Shown here: positions 24,595 through 33,550 of the stretch, piece after piece
Layout: every line of letters starts with the position of its first letter
Numbering within the stretch: position 1 is the first letter of the stretch
Assembly: GCA_944322305.1 (NCBI GenBank)
Contig: CALUOP010000002.1
Location: forward strand, 186,001 to 250,000
DNA from: an uncultured Coriobacteriaceae bacterium
GTDB lineage: Bacteria > Actinomycetota > Coriobacteriia > Coriobacteriales > Coriobacteriaceae
DNA length: 64,000 nucleotides
Direction: 5' to 3'
Made by a program: the position numbers and the translations under genes
Notes under the pieces: model-generated
Seen by the model: the letters and a program-made list of their open reading frames with translations, nothing else
Told to the model about the DNA's origin: nothing
Databases searched by the model: none

Positions 24595-26420
24595 TCATAC
24601 CCGTTAAGTTTGCCTATGCCTCGCGGGATCTGTGGTTCGATCCCGCGGGCGTTCCCGCCGAGGAGGGCGACCACGTCATCTGCACCACCGAGCGCGGCAC
24701 CGAGATCGGCCTGGCCACGGCCGACCCCTTCGAGGTTCCGCGCGAGGAGCTCTCCGCGCCCCTGAAGCCGCTCGTGCGCATTGCCACCGACGACGACATC
24801 GAGTTCGCCGAGGGCCTGGCCGAGCGCGGCGAGGCCTCCATGCACGACTTCCGCCGCTTGGTCGAGAAGAACCATCTGGACATGAAGCCCGTGGCCGTTG
24901 AGTACCTCTTCGGCGGCGAGAAGGCCGTGTTCTACTTCGCGGCCGAGGAGCGCGTGGACTTCCGCCAGCTGGTGAAGGATCTCTCGGCGTTTTTCCACAT
25001 CCGCGTGGACATGCGCCAGATCGGCGTGCGCGACGAGACGCGCCTGGTGGGCGGCTACGCCCACTGCGGCCAGGAGCTGTGCTGCGCGCGCTTCGGCGGG
25101 CAGTTCGAGCCGGTGTCCATCCGCATGGCCAAGGAGCAGGACCTGCCGCTCAACTCGTCCAAGATCTCGGGCGTGTGCGGGCGCCTCATGTGCTGCTTGC
25201 GCTACGAGTTCGAGGCGTACAAGGACTTCAAGGGCCGCGCGCCCAAGAAGAAGGCCGTGATTCAGACGCCGCTGGGCAAGGCCAAGATCCAAGAGTACGA
25301 CACCCCGCGCGAGCAGCTGGTGCTGCGCTTGGAGAACGGCAAGAGCTTCCGCGTCAACCTGGGTGACATGACGTGTTCGCCCGATGCCTGCAAGAAGGCC
25401 GAGGAGCAAGGCTGCACCTGCCGTCCCGACACCGTGCCGCGCGCGGTGCTCGACAAGATCGAGTCGCCCGACATCGCCCTGGCGCTTCTCGACCTCGACC
25501 GCGCCGAGGGGCGCGTGGCCCAGCCGGGCATGGACGCCTCGGACCGCATCGCCAGCTCGGGCCCGACGCCGCGCCGCCGTCGCCAGCGCGAGGAGGAAGC
25601 CGCGCGCGCAGCCGGGCGCGGGCGCGGGGGCCGCGGCCAGGCGCAGCAGGCGCGCACGCCGCGCCGCCGCAGCGCCGAGGGCGCCGCAGCCGCGGGTGCT
25701 GACGCGCGGACCGCAGAGACCCAGGGCGACAAGTCCTCGCGCCGTCGTCGCCGCCACGTGACAAGCGAGGACCTCAACCGCAGCTTTGCCGAGGCCGCGC
25801 AGAAAGACGCGCGTCGCGAGCGTACCCGCAAGGCCGAAGAGGGCACCGAGGGCCGCGAGCGCACCCGCAAGGGCGGCAAGCGCGGCAACGCCGCCGCTCA
25901 GGCCCCGGAGGCGTCGCGCGCCGCGCAGGATGGCGCCGCCAAGCCGTCGCGCCGCCGGCGTCACAAGTCCGCGCGCCCGGCCGAGGGCCAGCGCCAGGCG
26001 GGCGCCCCGGCCCAGGACAAGCGCGCGTCCAAGCCGCAGATCCCCTCGGTTGCCGAGGAGCTCGCCTCGTCGGAGGTGCGCGTGACGCGCCGCCGCCCGG
26101 GCGACAAGGGCGGCGAGAAGCGCGCCGATCGCGCCCCCGGCGACGCCCCGCGCGCCGACGAGAGCCGCTCCGAGCGCTCTGAGCGCACGGGCCGCCCGCG
26201 CCGCCAGCACACCCGCGCGAGCCAGGGACAGGCCCCGGGCCGCGAGGGAGGCGCCGCCGGTGAGCGTGCTTCCCGTCCGCCGCGGCAGGCGCCGGACGCC
26301 TCCGGTGCGCCCGAGGGCGACGGTTCCTCCTGCCCGCGTCGCCGTCGCAGGCGCCGCAGCGGCGGCCAAGGCGGCCAGAACGGCCAGGGCGGCGCGCCCT
26401 CCGCGCCCGCCAGCGAGTAG
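24585..26420 (+). CDS. ricT: PSP1-domain protein RicT (YaaT) with long basic tail
   Basis: The protein has 611 residues. ATG 24585 overlaps the holB end and follows TTAAGGAAGG. Residues 1-275 are the PSP1 core: the conserved Cys patches GQELCCARFGG and GVCGRLMCCLRYEF are complete. In Bacillus, RicT joins RicA/RicF to direct RNase Y and mRNA maturation. Residues from about 310 to the end are Arg/Ala/Gly/Ser/Pro-rich with repeated RRRRR-like clusters, more than doubling the usual length. This tail looks disordered and RNA-binding. A terminator follows. Confidence 0.88.
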   Translation: MPIVIPVKFAYASRDLWFDPAGVPAEEGDHVICTTERGTEIGLATADPFEVPREELSAPLKPLVRIATDDDIEFAEGLAERGEASMHDFRRLVEKNHLDMKPVAVEYLFGGEKAVFYFAAEERVDFRQLVKDLSAFFHIRVDMRQIGVRDETRLVGGYAHCGQELCCARFGGQFEPVSIRMAKEQDLPLNSSKISGVCGRLMCCLRYEFEAYKDFKGRAPKKKAVIQTPLGKAKIQEYDTPREQLVLRLENGKSFRVNLGDMTCSPDACKKAEEQGCTCRPDTVPRAVLDKIESPDIALALLDLDRAEGRVAQPGMDASDRIASSGPTPRRRRQREEEAARAAGRGRGGRGQAQQARTPRRRSAEGAAAAGADARTAETQGDKSSRRRRRHVTSEDLNRSFAEAAQKDARRERTRKAEEGTEGRERTRKGGKRGNAAAQAPEASRAAQDGAAKPSRRRRHKSARPAEGQRQAGAPAQDKRASKPQIPSVAEELASSEVRVTRRRPGDKGGEKRADRAPGDAPRADESRSERSERTGRPRRQHTRASQGQAPGREGGAAGERASRPPRQAPDASGAPEGDGSSCPRRRRRRRSGGQGGQNGQGGAPSAPASE

Positions 26421-26429
26421 GTTACAGAT

Positions 26430-26469
26430 AACGGGACGACTGGCTCCAAAAAGAGCCAAGCGTCCCGTT
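26430..26469 (+). terminator. Terminator after ricT
   Basis: Stem AACGGGACG / CGTCCCGTT (26430-26438 with 26461-26469), with an inner TGGCTC/GAGCCA pairing around AAAAA. It closes the tmk-holB-ricT operon. Confidence 0.8.
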
Positions 26470-26557
26470 TGTGCAAGCTACAGGGATCCGCAAGCTTTTC
26501 GGCAGAGGCATCCCTTGCGTACGAAAACGACCCAGTGACATGCGCCCCGTAAGGTCA

Positions 26558-26661
26558 GGGGCCCGCGGGTGTTTCGGTGCGCGAGTTCTGAGCGCGCCTT
26601 TACGCGAAGCGCAAAAAGGAAGCGGGCTCAGCCGAGCGCGGCGAAACACCCGCGGGTCCCG
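26558..26661. repeat. Large hairpin element, GCGAAGC apex (family Q, copy 1)
   Basis: Outer arms CCCGCGGGTGTTTCG / CGAAACACCCGCGGG enclose a core with CTGAG...CTCAG pairing and a CCTTTACGCGAAGCGC apex. The core closely matches 57357-57410, while the outer arms differ yet remain self-complementary. It lies between the ricT terminator and the NYN gene. Confidence 0.7.
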
Positions 26662-26693
26662 GCGGGATCAAGGGGGCGCAAGAAAGGAACCCC

Positions 26694-27494
26694 TTGGAGA
26701 ACGACCTTCGGTTCGCGATCCTCATCGACGCGGACAACATCTCGGAACGCTACATCAAGATCATCCTGGACGAGGCCTCCAACGCCGGGCTGGCCACGTA
26801 CAAGCGCATCTACGGCGACTGGACGAGCCCGCGCCTGGCCAGCTGGAAAAACGTGCTGCTGGAGAACTCCATCATCCCCATGCAGCAGTACAGCTACACC
26901 TACGGCAAGAACTCCACCGACTCGGCCATGATCATCGACGCCATGGACATCCTCTACTCCGGCACGGTGGACGGCTTCTGCATCGTGAGCTCCGACTCCG
27001 ACTTCACGCGGCTAGCTGCGCGCCTGCGCGAAAGCGGCATGCAGGTCATCGGCATGGGGGAGGAGAAGACCCCCGAGCCGTTCATCAGCGCCTGCAACCA
27101 GTTCAAGTACCTGGACCTGCTCTACGCCCAGCAGCAGGCCGAGGAGCGCGAGGAGCGCCGCCGCGAGGAAGCCGAGCGCGCCGCCGCGGCCCGCGAGCGC
27201 GCCAGCCAGGGCGGTCGCGGCGCCCAGGCGCCGGCACCCGAGAGCCCCAAGAGCGACCGCCGGCGCGACCTGAAGCGCGTGCGCCGTGCCATCGACGCGA
27301 TTCTCGACCAGTTCTCCGACGAGGACGGCTGGGTGTCCTCCGGCGTGCTGGGCGACCAGCTGGGCCGCCGCCTGCCCGACTTCGACGTGCGCAACTTCGG
27401 CTTCAAGAAGCTCACGAGCTTCGTGAAGTCACTCGGCAGCTACGAGTACGACGCTCAGGACAAGCAGATCTACTTCCGCGCGCGGGAGGAGTAG
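26694..27494 (+). CDS. NYN/PIN-like nuclease with C-terminal OST-HTH (LOTUS) domain
   Basis: The protein has 266 residues. TTG 26694 follows AGAAAGGAAC; no ATG fits the domain start. The N-terminal NYN domain keeps the acidic metal-site residues in LIDADN, TDSAMIIDAMD and SSDSDFT, expected for a single-strand RNase. A charged Arg/Glu linker (about 145-190) leads to a LOTUS domain (LKRVRRAIDAILDQF, GFKKLTSFVKSLG), which binds G-rich RNA or other proteins. With ricT upstream this suggests an RNA-processing neighbourhood, but the actual target is unknown. Confidence 0.88.
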   Translation: MENDLRFAILIDADNISERYIKIILDEASNAGLATYKRIYGDWTSPRLASWKNVLLENSIIPMQQYSYTYGKNSTDSAMIIDAMDILYSGTVDGFCIVSSDSDFTRLAARLRESGMQVIGMGEEKTPEPFISACNQFKYLDLLYAQQQAEEREERRREEAERAAAARERASQGGRGAQAPAPESPKSDRRRDLKRVRRAIDAILDQFSDEDGWVSSGVLGDQLGRRLPDFDVRNFGFKKLTSFVKSLGSYEYDAQDKQIYFRAREE

Positions 27495-27693
27495 GCGGGC
27501 GCGCCTTGTCTTTGCGACAAGGCCTGCCAGCGCGGCTTGTCGGGCCGCCTGCGGGCGCGCGTTCAGCGCCGCGGCCGGCTTCGGGCAACAACGGTCCCGT
27601 CCCCGAAGGGGATCAGGTAGAATAGAGAAGTTTCTATGCAGTCAAGCACCGCCCGTCCGAGGCGAGGGTGCTAGCGACCGTCAGGAGGACGAA

Positions 27694-28908
27694 GTGCTTT
27701 CTGTAGACGAACAGATGCGCGTCATCAAAAGCGGCGTGGCGCAGATCGTGCCCGAGGCTGACCTGCGCCGAAAGCTCGAGCGCGGCGTGCCGCTGAACAT
27801 CAAGCTGGGCGTGGACCCCACGAGCCCCGACCTGCACCTGGGCCACGCGGTGCCGCTGCGCAAGATGCGCCAGTTCCAGGACCTGGGCCACAAGGTCACC
27901 CTCATCATCGGCAACGGCACGGCGCTTATCGGCGACCCGTCCGGCAAGAACACCACGCGCCCGCAGCTCACCTCCGAGCAGGTTGAGGCCAACGCCGAGA
28001 CCTATGTGAGCCAGGCCATGAAGATCCTCGACCCCGAGAAGACCACCATCGTGCACAACGCCGACTGGATCCTCTCGCTCGACCTGAAGGGCCTCTTGGA
28101 GCTTTGCAGCAAGTTCACCGTGGCCCGCATCCTGGAGCGCGACGACTTCACCAAGCGCTACCAGTCCCAGACCCCCATTGCCCTGCACGAATTTCTCTAC
28201 CCGGTGATGCAGGCCTTCGACTCTGTCAAGATCAAGGCCGACGTCGAGATGGGCGGCACCGACCAGCTCTTCAACCTGCTGGCCGGCCGCGAGCTCATGG
28301 AGAAGATGGGCATGGAGCCGCAGGTTGCGCTCACGATGCCGCTGCTCGAGGGCACCGACGGCGTGCGCAAGATGTCCAAGTCCTACGGCAACTACGTGGG
28401 CCTCACCGACGCGCCTGCCGACGCCTTCGGCAAGATCATGTCCATCCCGGACAACATGATCGGCAAGTACTATCGCCTGGCCTCCACGCTCACCGTTGAC
28501 GAGGTCGACAAGATCGACGCCGCGCTGGCCGACGGCTCGGCCGACCCCTACGAGCTCAAGCGCGCTCTGGCCGTGAACATCGTGGACGCCTACCACGGCG
28601 CGGGCGCCGGCGAGGAGGCCAAGGCCGCCTTCGACCGCGTGTTCAAGCAGAGCCAGCTGCCCGAGGACATCGCCGACGTACACGTTGAGCTCACGGTGAA
28701 CGACGAGGGCACGGTCTACCTGGCCGGCGTGCTGAAGGACGCCGGGCTGGCGCCGTCTGCCGGCGAGGCGCGCCGTCTCATCGACGGCGGCGGCGTCAGG
28801 ATCAACCAGGAGCCGGTGGCGCCCAAGAGCTACAACGTGGACCCGGCGCTTCTCGCCCCGGGCACGGTGCTGCAGGTGGGCAAGCGCAAGTACGCGCGTC
28901 TGGCGTAA
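27694..28908 (+). CDS. tyrS: Tyrosyl-tRNA synthetase
   Basis: A 404-residue class I synthetase. GTG 27694 follows TCAGGAGGA. The HIGH motif reads HLGH at 48-51 and KMSKS is at 226-230. The catalytic core has LGVDPTSPDLHL, and the C-terminal S4-like domain (SAGEARRLIDGGGVRIN) binds the tRNA. The sequence type is closer to TyrZ-like enzymes. A TAGAAT -10 box lies at 27618-27623. The leader of about 65 nt is too short for a T-box, so regulation by tRNA charging is not evident. A strong terminator follows. Confidence 0.95.
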   Translation: MLSVDEQMRVIKSGVAQIVPEADLRRKLERGVPLNIKLGVDPTSPDLHLGHAVPLRKMRQFQDLGHKVTLIIGNGTALIGDPSGKNTTRPQLTSEQVEANAETYVSQAMKILDPEKTTIVHNADWILSLDLKGLLELCSKFTVARILERDDFTKRYQSQTPIALHEFLYPVMQAFDSVKIKADVEMGGTDQLFNLLAGRELMEKMGMEPQVALTMPLLEGTDGVRKMSKSYGNYVGLTDAPADAFGKIMSIPDNMIGKYYRLASTLTVDEVDKIDAALADGSADPYELKRALAVNIVDAYHGAGAGEEAKAAFDRVFKQSQLPEDIADVHVELTVNDEGTVYLAGVLKDAGLAPSAGEARRLIDGGGVRINQEPVAPKSYNVDPALLAPGTVLQVGKRKYARLA

Positions 28909-28938
28909 GGGCTGGCCGTCTCTTCGATCCGTATGGGG

Positions 28939-29007
28939 GAGGGCCGGCTTCCGATCTTGGATTTCGCCCGTTATCAAAATCCAAGATCGGAGGCCGGCCC
29001 TCTTTTT
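28939..29007 (+). terminator. Strong terminator after tyrS
   Basis: A very long near-perfect stem pairs GAGGGCCGGC and CCGATCTTGGATTT with their complements across a 12-nt loop, and ends in TTTTT (29003-29007). With about 25 paired bases it is longer than needed for termination. Confidence 0.9.
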
Positions 29008-29171
29008 GTAGCGTGAACCGATCGCGCGTTCGCCGGCTCTTGCCAAGCGTGCAGGAGAATCATAGATGGCTGGAGTGCGACGTCTCGGTGCTTGTCCGCG
29101 CGGCGGGGTATGATGAGGCGTAGTGCAAACAGCCGGTGCGGGCTTGCCGTGCCGGTGGGTGAGGAGGGCGT

Positions 29172-30998
29172 ATGTCGGTAGAGAAGCTTGCGGCGCGCAT
29201 CGACGCGGCCATGGGGCGCGCGGATGTGGACACGGTGTTTGCCAACGCCAAGATCGTGGACGTGTACGGGCACCGCGTGGTGACGGGATCGGTTGCCGTG
29301 AAGGACGGCGAGATCGTGGCCACGCTGTTTGAGGGGCGCGACGAGGGTGCGGCGGCTGGCGGCATCTACGCGGCGCGCGCGGCGCAGGTGATCGACTGCG
29401 CCGGCCGCTACCTGGCGCCCGGCCTCATAGACGGGCATCTGCACATGGAGAGCTCCAACGTGCGTCCGGCCGAGTACGCCAAGATGGCGCTGGCGCGCGG
29501 CACCACCACCGCCATCGCCGACAGCCACGAGATCGCCAACGTGTGCGGGCTCGACGGGCTGCGCTTCATGATCGAGGACGCGCGCCGCGCGCCGCTGAAC
29601 GCGCGCTTCATGATGCCGTCCTGCGTGCCGGCCCTGCCCGACGAGCAGGCGGGCGCCTCCATCACCGCCGCCGACATGCGGGCGTTCTTCTCGCAGTATC
29701 CCGGCGACATCTTCGGCCTGGGCGAGATGATGAACATGCCCGGCGTCACCGGCGCCGACCCCGAGACGCTGGCGCGCATCGACGCGGCGGCGCAGACCGC
29801 CAGCGGCATGACCGACGGGCACGCCCCGCTGGTTGCCGGCCCCGAGCTCAACGCGTACACGGCGGCCGGCGTCATGGCCGACCACGAGTGCACCAACCCC
29901 GACGAGGCGCTCGACAAGCTGTCCCGCGGCATGTACGTCATGCTGCGCGAGGGCACCTGCAGCCACGACCTGGAGAACCTCGCCTCGCTGGTGACCGACG
30001 ACCCGGCCCGCGCGCGCCGCTGCTGCCTGGCCACCGACGACCGCGCGCCGTCTGACGCGCTCAACACCGGCATGATCGACAACGCCGTGCGCCTGGCGGT
30101 TGAGAAGGGCGTCGACCCGCTGGACGCGGTGACCATGGGCACCCTTTCCACGGCGGAGGCCTTCGGGCTCGATCACGGCTGCGGGCGCGCAGGCGCGCTG
30201 GTGGGCTCCGTTGCCCCGGGCAAGCGCGCCGACTTGCTCGTGCTCGACGACCTGACGTTTGCCTCCGCGCCCGCCCAGGTGTACGCGGCCGGCGTTTTGG
30301 TGGCCGAGGACGGCGTCTTTGTCGGGGAGATCGCGCCGGCGTCGCCCGAGGTTGCGCGCTTGGAGAAGAAGCTGCGCGGCAGCGTGCGGCTTCCCGCGCT
30401 TACCGAGGAGACCTTCAGCTACGCCTTCGATCCGGCCCTGCCGGTTATCGGCGTGACGCCGGCCAACGCCATCACCGCCGAGGTGCGCGCCGAAAGCGCC
30501 GAGGGCCTGCGCCGCCTGGTGCTGGTGGAGCGCCATGGGCGCGGCGTGGCTGCGCAGGCGGCGGGCGCTGCGGAAGCCGACCTGTGGGGCAAGCACGTCG
30601 GCCGCGGCTGGGTGAGCGGCTACAACATCCGCAACGGCGCCGTGGCGGCTACCATCGGCCACGACTCCCACAACGTGTGCGTGGTGGGCGACAACCCCGC
30701 CGACATGCTGGCCGCGCTTGAGGCCGTGGGGCAGGGCGGCGCGGTCGCCGTGAGCGGCGGCGAGGTTGCGGCGCGGTTGGATCTGCCGCTCGGCGGGCTC
30801 ATGAGCGACAAGGACGCCGCCACGGTGGCCTCCGAGCACGATGCGTTTGTGCAGACGGTGCGCGCCATGGGGGTCGAGCCGCCGGTTGACCCGCTCATGG
30901 GTCTCATCTTCCTGCCGCTGCCGGTGATACCTACGCTGCGCATCCGCCCCGAGGGCGTGTTCGACGTGCGGACCTTCCAGTATGCGGGGTGCTGCTAG
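29172..30998 (+). CDS. ade: Adenine deaminase
   Basis: A 608-residue amidohydrolase converting adenine to hypoxanthine and ammonia. ATG 29172 follows GAGGAGGGC. Metal-site HxH is at H89/H91 in DGHLHMESS; GTTTAIADSHEIANV and ATDDRAPSD complete the active site. The C-terminal Ade domain (GVTPANAITAEVR, GRGWVSGYNIRNG, TIGHDSHN) is present, so the enzyme is full length. It is a stand-alone gene for purine salvage. The ADE-type deaminase is distinct from the eukaryotic adenosine deaminase fold. Confidence 0.95.
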   Translation: MSVEKLAARIDAAMGRADVDTVFANAKIVDVYGHRVVTGSVAVKDGEIVATLFEGRDEGAAAGGIYAARAAQVIDCAGRYLAPGLIDGHLHMESSNVRPAEYAKMALARGTTTAIADSHEIANVCGLDGLRFMIEDARRAPLNARFMMPSCVPALPDEQAGASITAADMRAFFSQYPGDIFGLGEMMNMPGVTGADPETLARIDAAAQTASGMTDGHAPLVAGPELNAYTAAGVMADHECTNPDEALDKLSRGMYVMLREGTCSHDLENLASLVTDDPARARRCCLATDDRAPSDALNTGMIDNAVRLAVEKGVDPLDAVTMGTLSTAEAFGLDHGCGRAGALVGSVAPGKRADLLVLDDLTFASAPAQVYAAGVLVAEDGVFVGEIAPASPEVARLEKKLRGSVRLPALTEETFSYAFDPALPVIGVTPANAITAEVRAESAEGLRRLVLVERHGRGVAAQAAGAAEADLWGKHVGRGWVSGYNIRNGAVAATIGHDSHNVCVVGDNPADMLAALEAVGQGGAVAVSGGEVAARLDLPLGGLMSDKDAATVASEHDAFVQTVRAMGVEPPVDPLMGLIFLPLPVIPTLRIRPEGVFDVRTFQYAGCC

Positions 30999-31041
30999 AG
31001 AGCGCTTGGCCCTGTGGGTTCCAAGCTGAGTGCGGCCTATG

Positions 31042-31079
31042 AAAAACACGGCGGTCCCGTTTCGGCGGGCCGCCGCGTT
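31042..31079 (-). terminator. Terminator between ade and the HAD gene
   Basis: Stem ACGGCGG..CCCG / CGGG..CCGCCG with a T-run on the minus strand, serving the minus-strand HAD gene and possibly ade on the other side. Confidence 0.7.
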
Positions 31080-31116
31080 GTCTAGACGCGGTTGTGTTTC
31101 TGACGCGCGCTGCGCG

Positions 31117-31944
31117 CTACTTTCCGAGCGCGCGCAGGATGAACCGCCCCACGCCGTTTTTGTCGCACGAGTCCGCTACAGCGTTGGCAACCGCCTTCAC
31201 CTCGGGCAGCGCGTTCGCCATGGCAACGCCCGTGCCCGCCGCCTCGATCATCGAGAGGTCGTTGATGTTGTCGCCAAAGGCAACGCTTTCGGCGCGGTCT
31301 GCGCCCAGGTGCTCGCAGAGCCACGCGAGCGCGATGCCCTTGGCGCCGGCGACGTCGGAGATCTCCAGGTTAAACGGGGTGGAGCTCACGCAGGAGAGGC
31401 TGGCGTCGCACGCGATCTCCGCGCGCAGGCTGCCTGCGTCCTGCGGGTTCTTCCAGCTCATGGAAACACGCTCCACGTGGGTCGGCCGGGCGAGGAACTC
31501 TGCCAGCGGCTCGTCCACCGGCGTGCGGTTGGAGAGCATGAGCTGGCGCGTGGGCAGGTCGTCCACGAACTCGGGGATGCGCTCGTAGTCGGCGCGGGCG
31601 GTGTAGATGACGCCGTCGGCAAAGACGTCGAAAAGCACGTCGCGCCCGCGCGAGAGCTCGTAGAGCGCAAGCGCGCGCTCGCGACCCAGGTCGACGCGGC
31701 GCAGCGCCGGCTCGACGGGCTTGCCGTTGCGCACGGAGGCGACCACCGCGCCGTTGACGGCCACCACGTGCCGCACGGCGGGGTGGGCGAGAAGCTCCGC
31801 CGGAACGCCGGTGGCGCACCGGCCGGTGCACGGAACGAACTCGAGCCCGCGCGCGGCGATTTCGTCAAGCGCGCGCCAGTTCTCGTCGGTGATGCGCTTG
31901 TCAGACGTTACGAACGTTCCGTCAAGGTCGGAGAAAAAGATCAT
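31117..31944 (-). CDS. Cof-type HAD-IIB phosphatase
   Basis: A 275-residue cytosolic hydrolase. ATG 31944 follows GAGGGGCTGCG. HAD motif I is FSDLDGTFVTSD (nucleophile and acid Asp), motif II is PCTGR, and motif IV appears as AFGDNINDLSMIEAAG. The large C2 cap lies between motifs II and III. Members dephosphorylate sugar phosphates, flavin precursors or phospho-cofactors; the substrate cannot be told from sequence. Family P copy 3 separates it from the fused transporter behind it. Confidence 0.85.
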   Translation of the reverse strand: MIFFSDLDGTFVTSDKRITDENWRALDEIAARGLEFVPCTGRCATGVPAELLAHPAVRHVVAVNGAVVASVRNGKPVEPALRRVDLGRERALALYELSRGRDVLFDVFADGVIYTARADYERIPEFVDDLPTRQLMLSNRTPVDEPLAEFLARPTHVERVSMSWKNPQDAGSLRAEIACDASLSCVSSTPFNLEISDVAGAKGIALAWLCEHLGADRAESVAFGDNINDLSMIEAAGTGVAMANALPEVKAVANAVADSCDKNGVGRFILRALGK

Positions 31945-31966
31945 CGCAGCCCCTCAATGCAGATTG

Positions 31967-32034
31967 TGCCATTGGGGACGGGTACAGATGGCACACGCCG
32001 CACGTTCTGCCATCTGTACCCGTCCCCAATGGCA
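31967..32034. repeat. Palindromic element family P, copy 3
   Basis: Perfect 27-bp arms (31967-31993 and 32008-32034) starting TGCCATTGGGGACGGG, with a 14-bp loop. It lies between two minus-strand genes. It is the cleanest of the three copies. Confidence 0.92.
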
Positions 32035-32052
32035 TAGTCTACCACCGCTGCG

Positions 32053-33549
32053 CTACGCGCCCAGGCGGACCGTGCGGGCGCCCAGCAGCTCGGCGTCGCG
32101 GGGGTCGTGCGTCGCCACCACCACGGTGCGTCCGCACTCGCGAAGGCAGATGAGCTGCGCCACCGCCTCTTTCGTTGCGGGGTCGAGGCCGGTAAACGGT
32201 TCGTCCAGCAGCAGCACGTCGTAGGGGACGAGAAGCGCCCGGGCAAGCGCGATGCGCCTGCGCTGCCCGCCCGAGCAGGTGCCGGCGGCTTGGTGCGCCA
32301 CCGCCTCCAGCCCCAGCGCGGCGAGAAGCTCGGGCGCCGCGTTCCAAGCGGCGCTGGCGCGCGGCGCGGCGAGGCGCGCGTTGGCAAGCGCGCTCGCCTG
32401 GTCGGCCAAGCGGTCGTCCTGAAACACCATCGACACGCAAGGGGTCCGCGGCGTTTCTTCCGCTTGCCCCGCGACCTTGGCGTCTTCGTTTTCCCCGCAG
32501 GTAACCGTGCCCGTGCTGGGCTGCTCCAGCCCTGCGGCCATGCGCAGCAGCGTGGTCTTGCCAAAGCCCGAGGGCGCCATGAGACACACGGTCTCGCCCG
32601 CCGCCACCGCAAACGTCTGCGGCGGCACTGCCGCGCACCGGCCGAACGTCTTTCCCGCCTGCGAGAAGCGCAGCCATGCGCCGGAGGCGGTCGCCTCGCG
32701 GGTGTCGGGCGCATCCGGCGCGCCGCTCCCGGGGTCACGCGTCTCGCTGAGTCGCTGCGCTGCCGGATCGCGGCGCCGTGCGCGCGCCGCCCCGGTAAGC
32801 GCGGGCGCCGCGGCATCCAGCAACGCCAAGAGCAGCCGCTCGCTGAGCACGCTCAGCGCCACCACTGCGAGCGTCCAGGCAAACAGGTCGCCCGTCTCGA
32901 AGTACACCTTGGCGTCGTAGATCGCCTCGCCCACCGATCCTGCGGGGATGCCGATAACCTCGGCCGCCACGCCGGCCTTCCACGCCATGCCGCACGAAAG
33001 CGCTACCGCCGCGCGCAGGTGGCCGAGAAGCGCCGGCATCCGCAGGTAGCGCAGGCGCCGCGCCGGGCTCACGCGCAGCACGCGCGCCATCTCGGCCAGC
33101 GCGGGCGGCTCTGCGCGCAGCCCTGCCAGGGTGTTCTCGTAAGCGATCGGCGCCGCTACGAGTGCCACCACGAAAACGGCGAGGTTCTCGGCCCGCAGCC
33201 ATACGAGCGCAAGCACGGTGAGGGAGGCGACCGGCACGCTTTTGGCAAGCGCCACCGCCGGCGCGGCGAACTCCTCCGCGCGGCGCCACCGCGCGCCCGC
33301 CGCAGCGGCGACGCCCCCAACCGCTGCGCCGAGCGCAAGTCCGGCGGCGATGCGCAAAAGCGAGAAGCCCACCCGGCTCCAAAACGCCGCCGTGGGGATC
33401 AGCTGCGCCAAGCGGAGGGCAACGTCAACGGGGCCGGGCAGCAGCAGGGAGCTGCGCAGCGCCCAAGCGGCAAGCTGCCACAGCGCGAGCCACGCCGCAA
33501 CGGCCCACCAGGCAAACGGGCTGCGGTGCCTGTCAGGGGCTGCCGGCAC
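32053..33549 (-). CDS. Fused ABC transporter permease-ATPase (SsuC-SsuB/ThiX-like)
   Basis: The protein has 498 residues. GTG 33549 lies one base after the stop of the binding-protein gene. Residues 1-250 are a BPD-type permease with about six helices and an EAA-like loop (ARVLRVSPARRLRYLRMPAL). After an Arg/Ser/Ala linker comes an ATPase: Walker A APSGFGKTT, signature CSGGQ (LSGGQ is usual), Walker B LLLDEP and the H-loop ATHDPRD. Permease and ATPase are normally separate genes in this family. Substrate could be an organosulfonate, thiamine precursor or similar small anion or heterocycle. Confidence 0.85.
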   Translation of the reverse strand: MPAAPDRHRSPFAWWAVAAWLALWQLAAWALRSSLLLPGPVDVALRLAQLIPTAAFWSRVGFSLLRIAAGLALGAAVGGVAAAAGARWRRAEEFAAPAVALAKSVPVASLTVLALVWLRAENLAVFVVALVAAPIAYENTLAGLRAEPPALAEMARVLRVSPARRLRYLRMPALLGHLRAAVALSCGMAWKAGVAAEVIGIPAGSVGEAIYDAKVYFETGDLFAWTLAVVALSVLSERLLLALLDAAAPALTGAARARRRDPAAQRLSETRDPGSGAPDAPDTREATASGAWLRFSQAGKTFGRCAAVPPQTFAVAAGETVCLMAPSGFGKTTLLRMAAGLEQPSTGTVTCGENEDAKVAGQAEETPRTPCVSMVFQDDRLADQASALANARLAAPRASAAWNAAPELLAALGLEAVAHQAAGTCSGGQRRRIALARALLVPYDVLLLDEPFTGLDPATKEAVAQLICLRECGRTVVVATHDPRDAELLGARTVRLGA

Positions 33550-33550
33550 G

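Noticed and set aside
27495-27693. T-box riboswitch before tyrS
   Set aside because: The leader after the predicted start site is about 65 nt, and no specifier loop or T-box sequence is visible.
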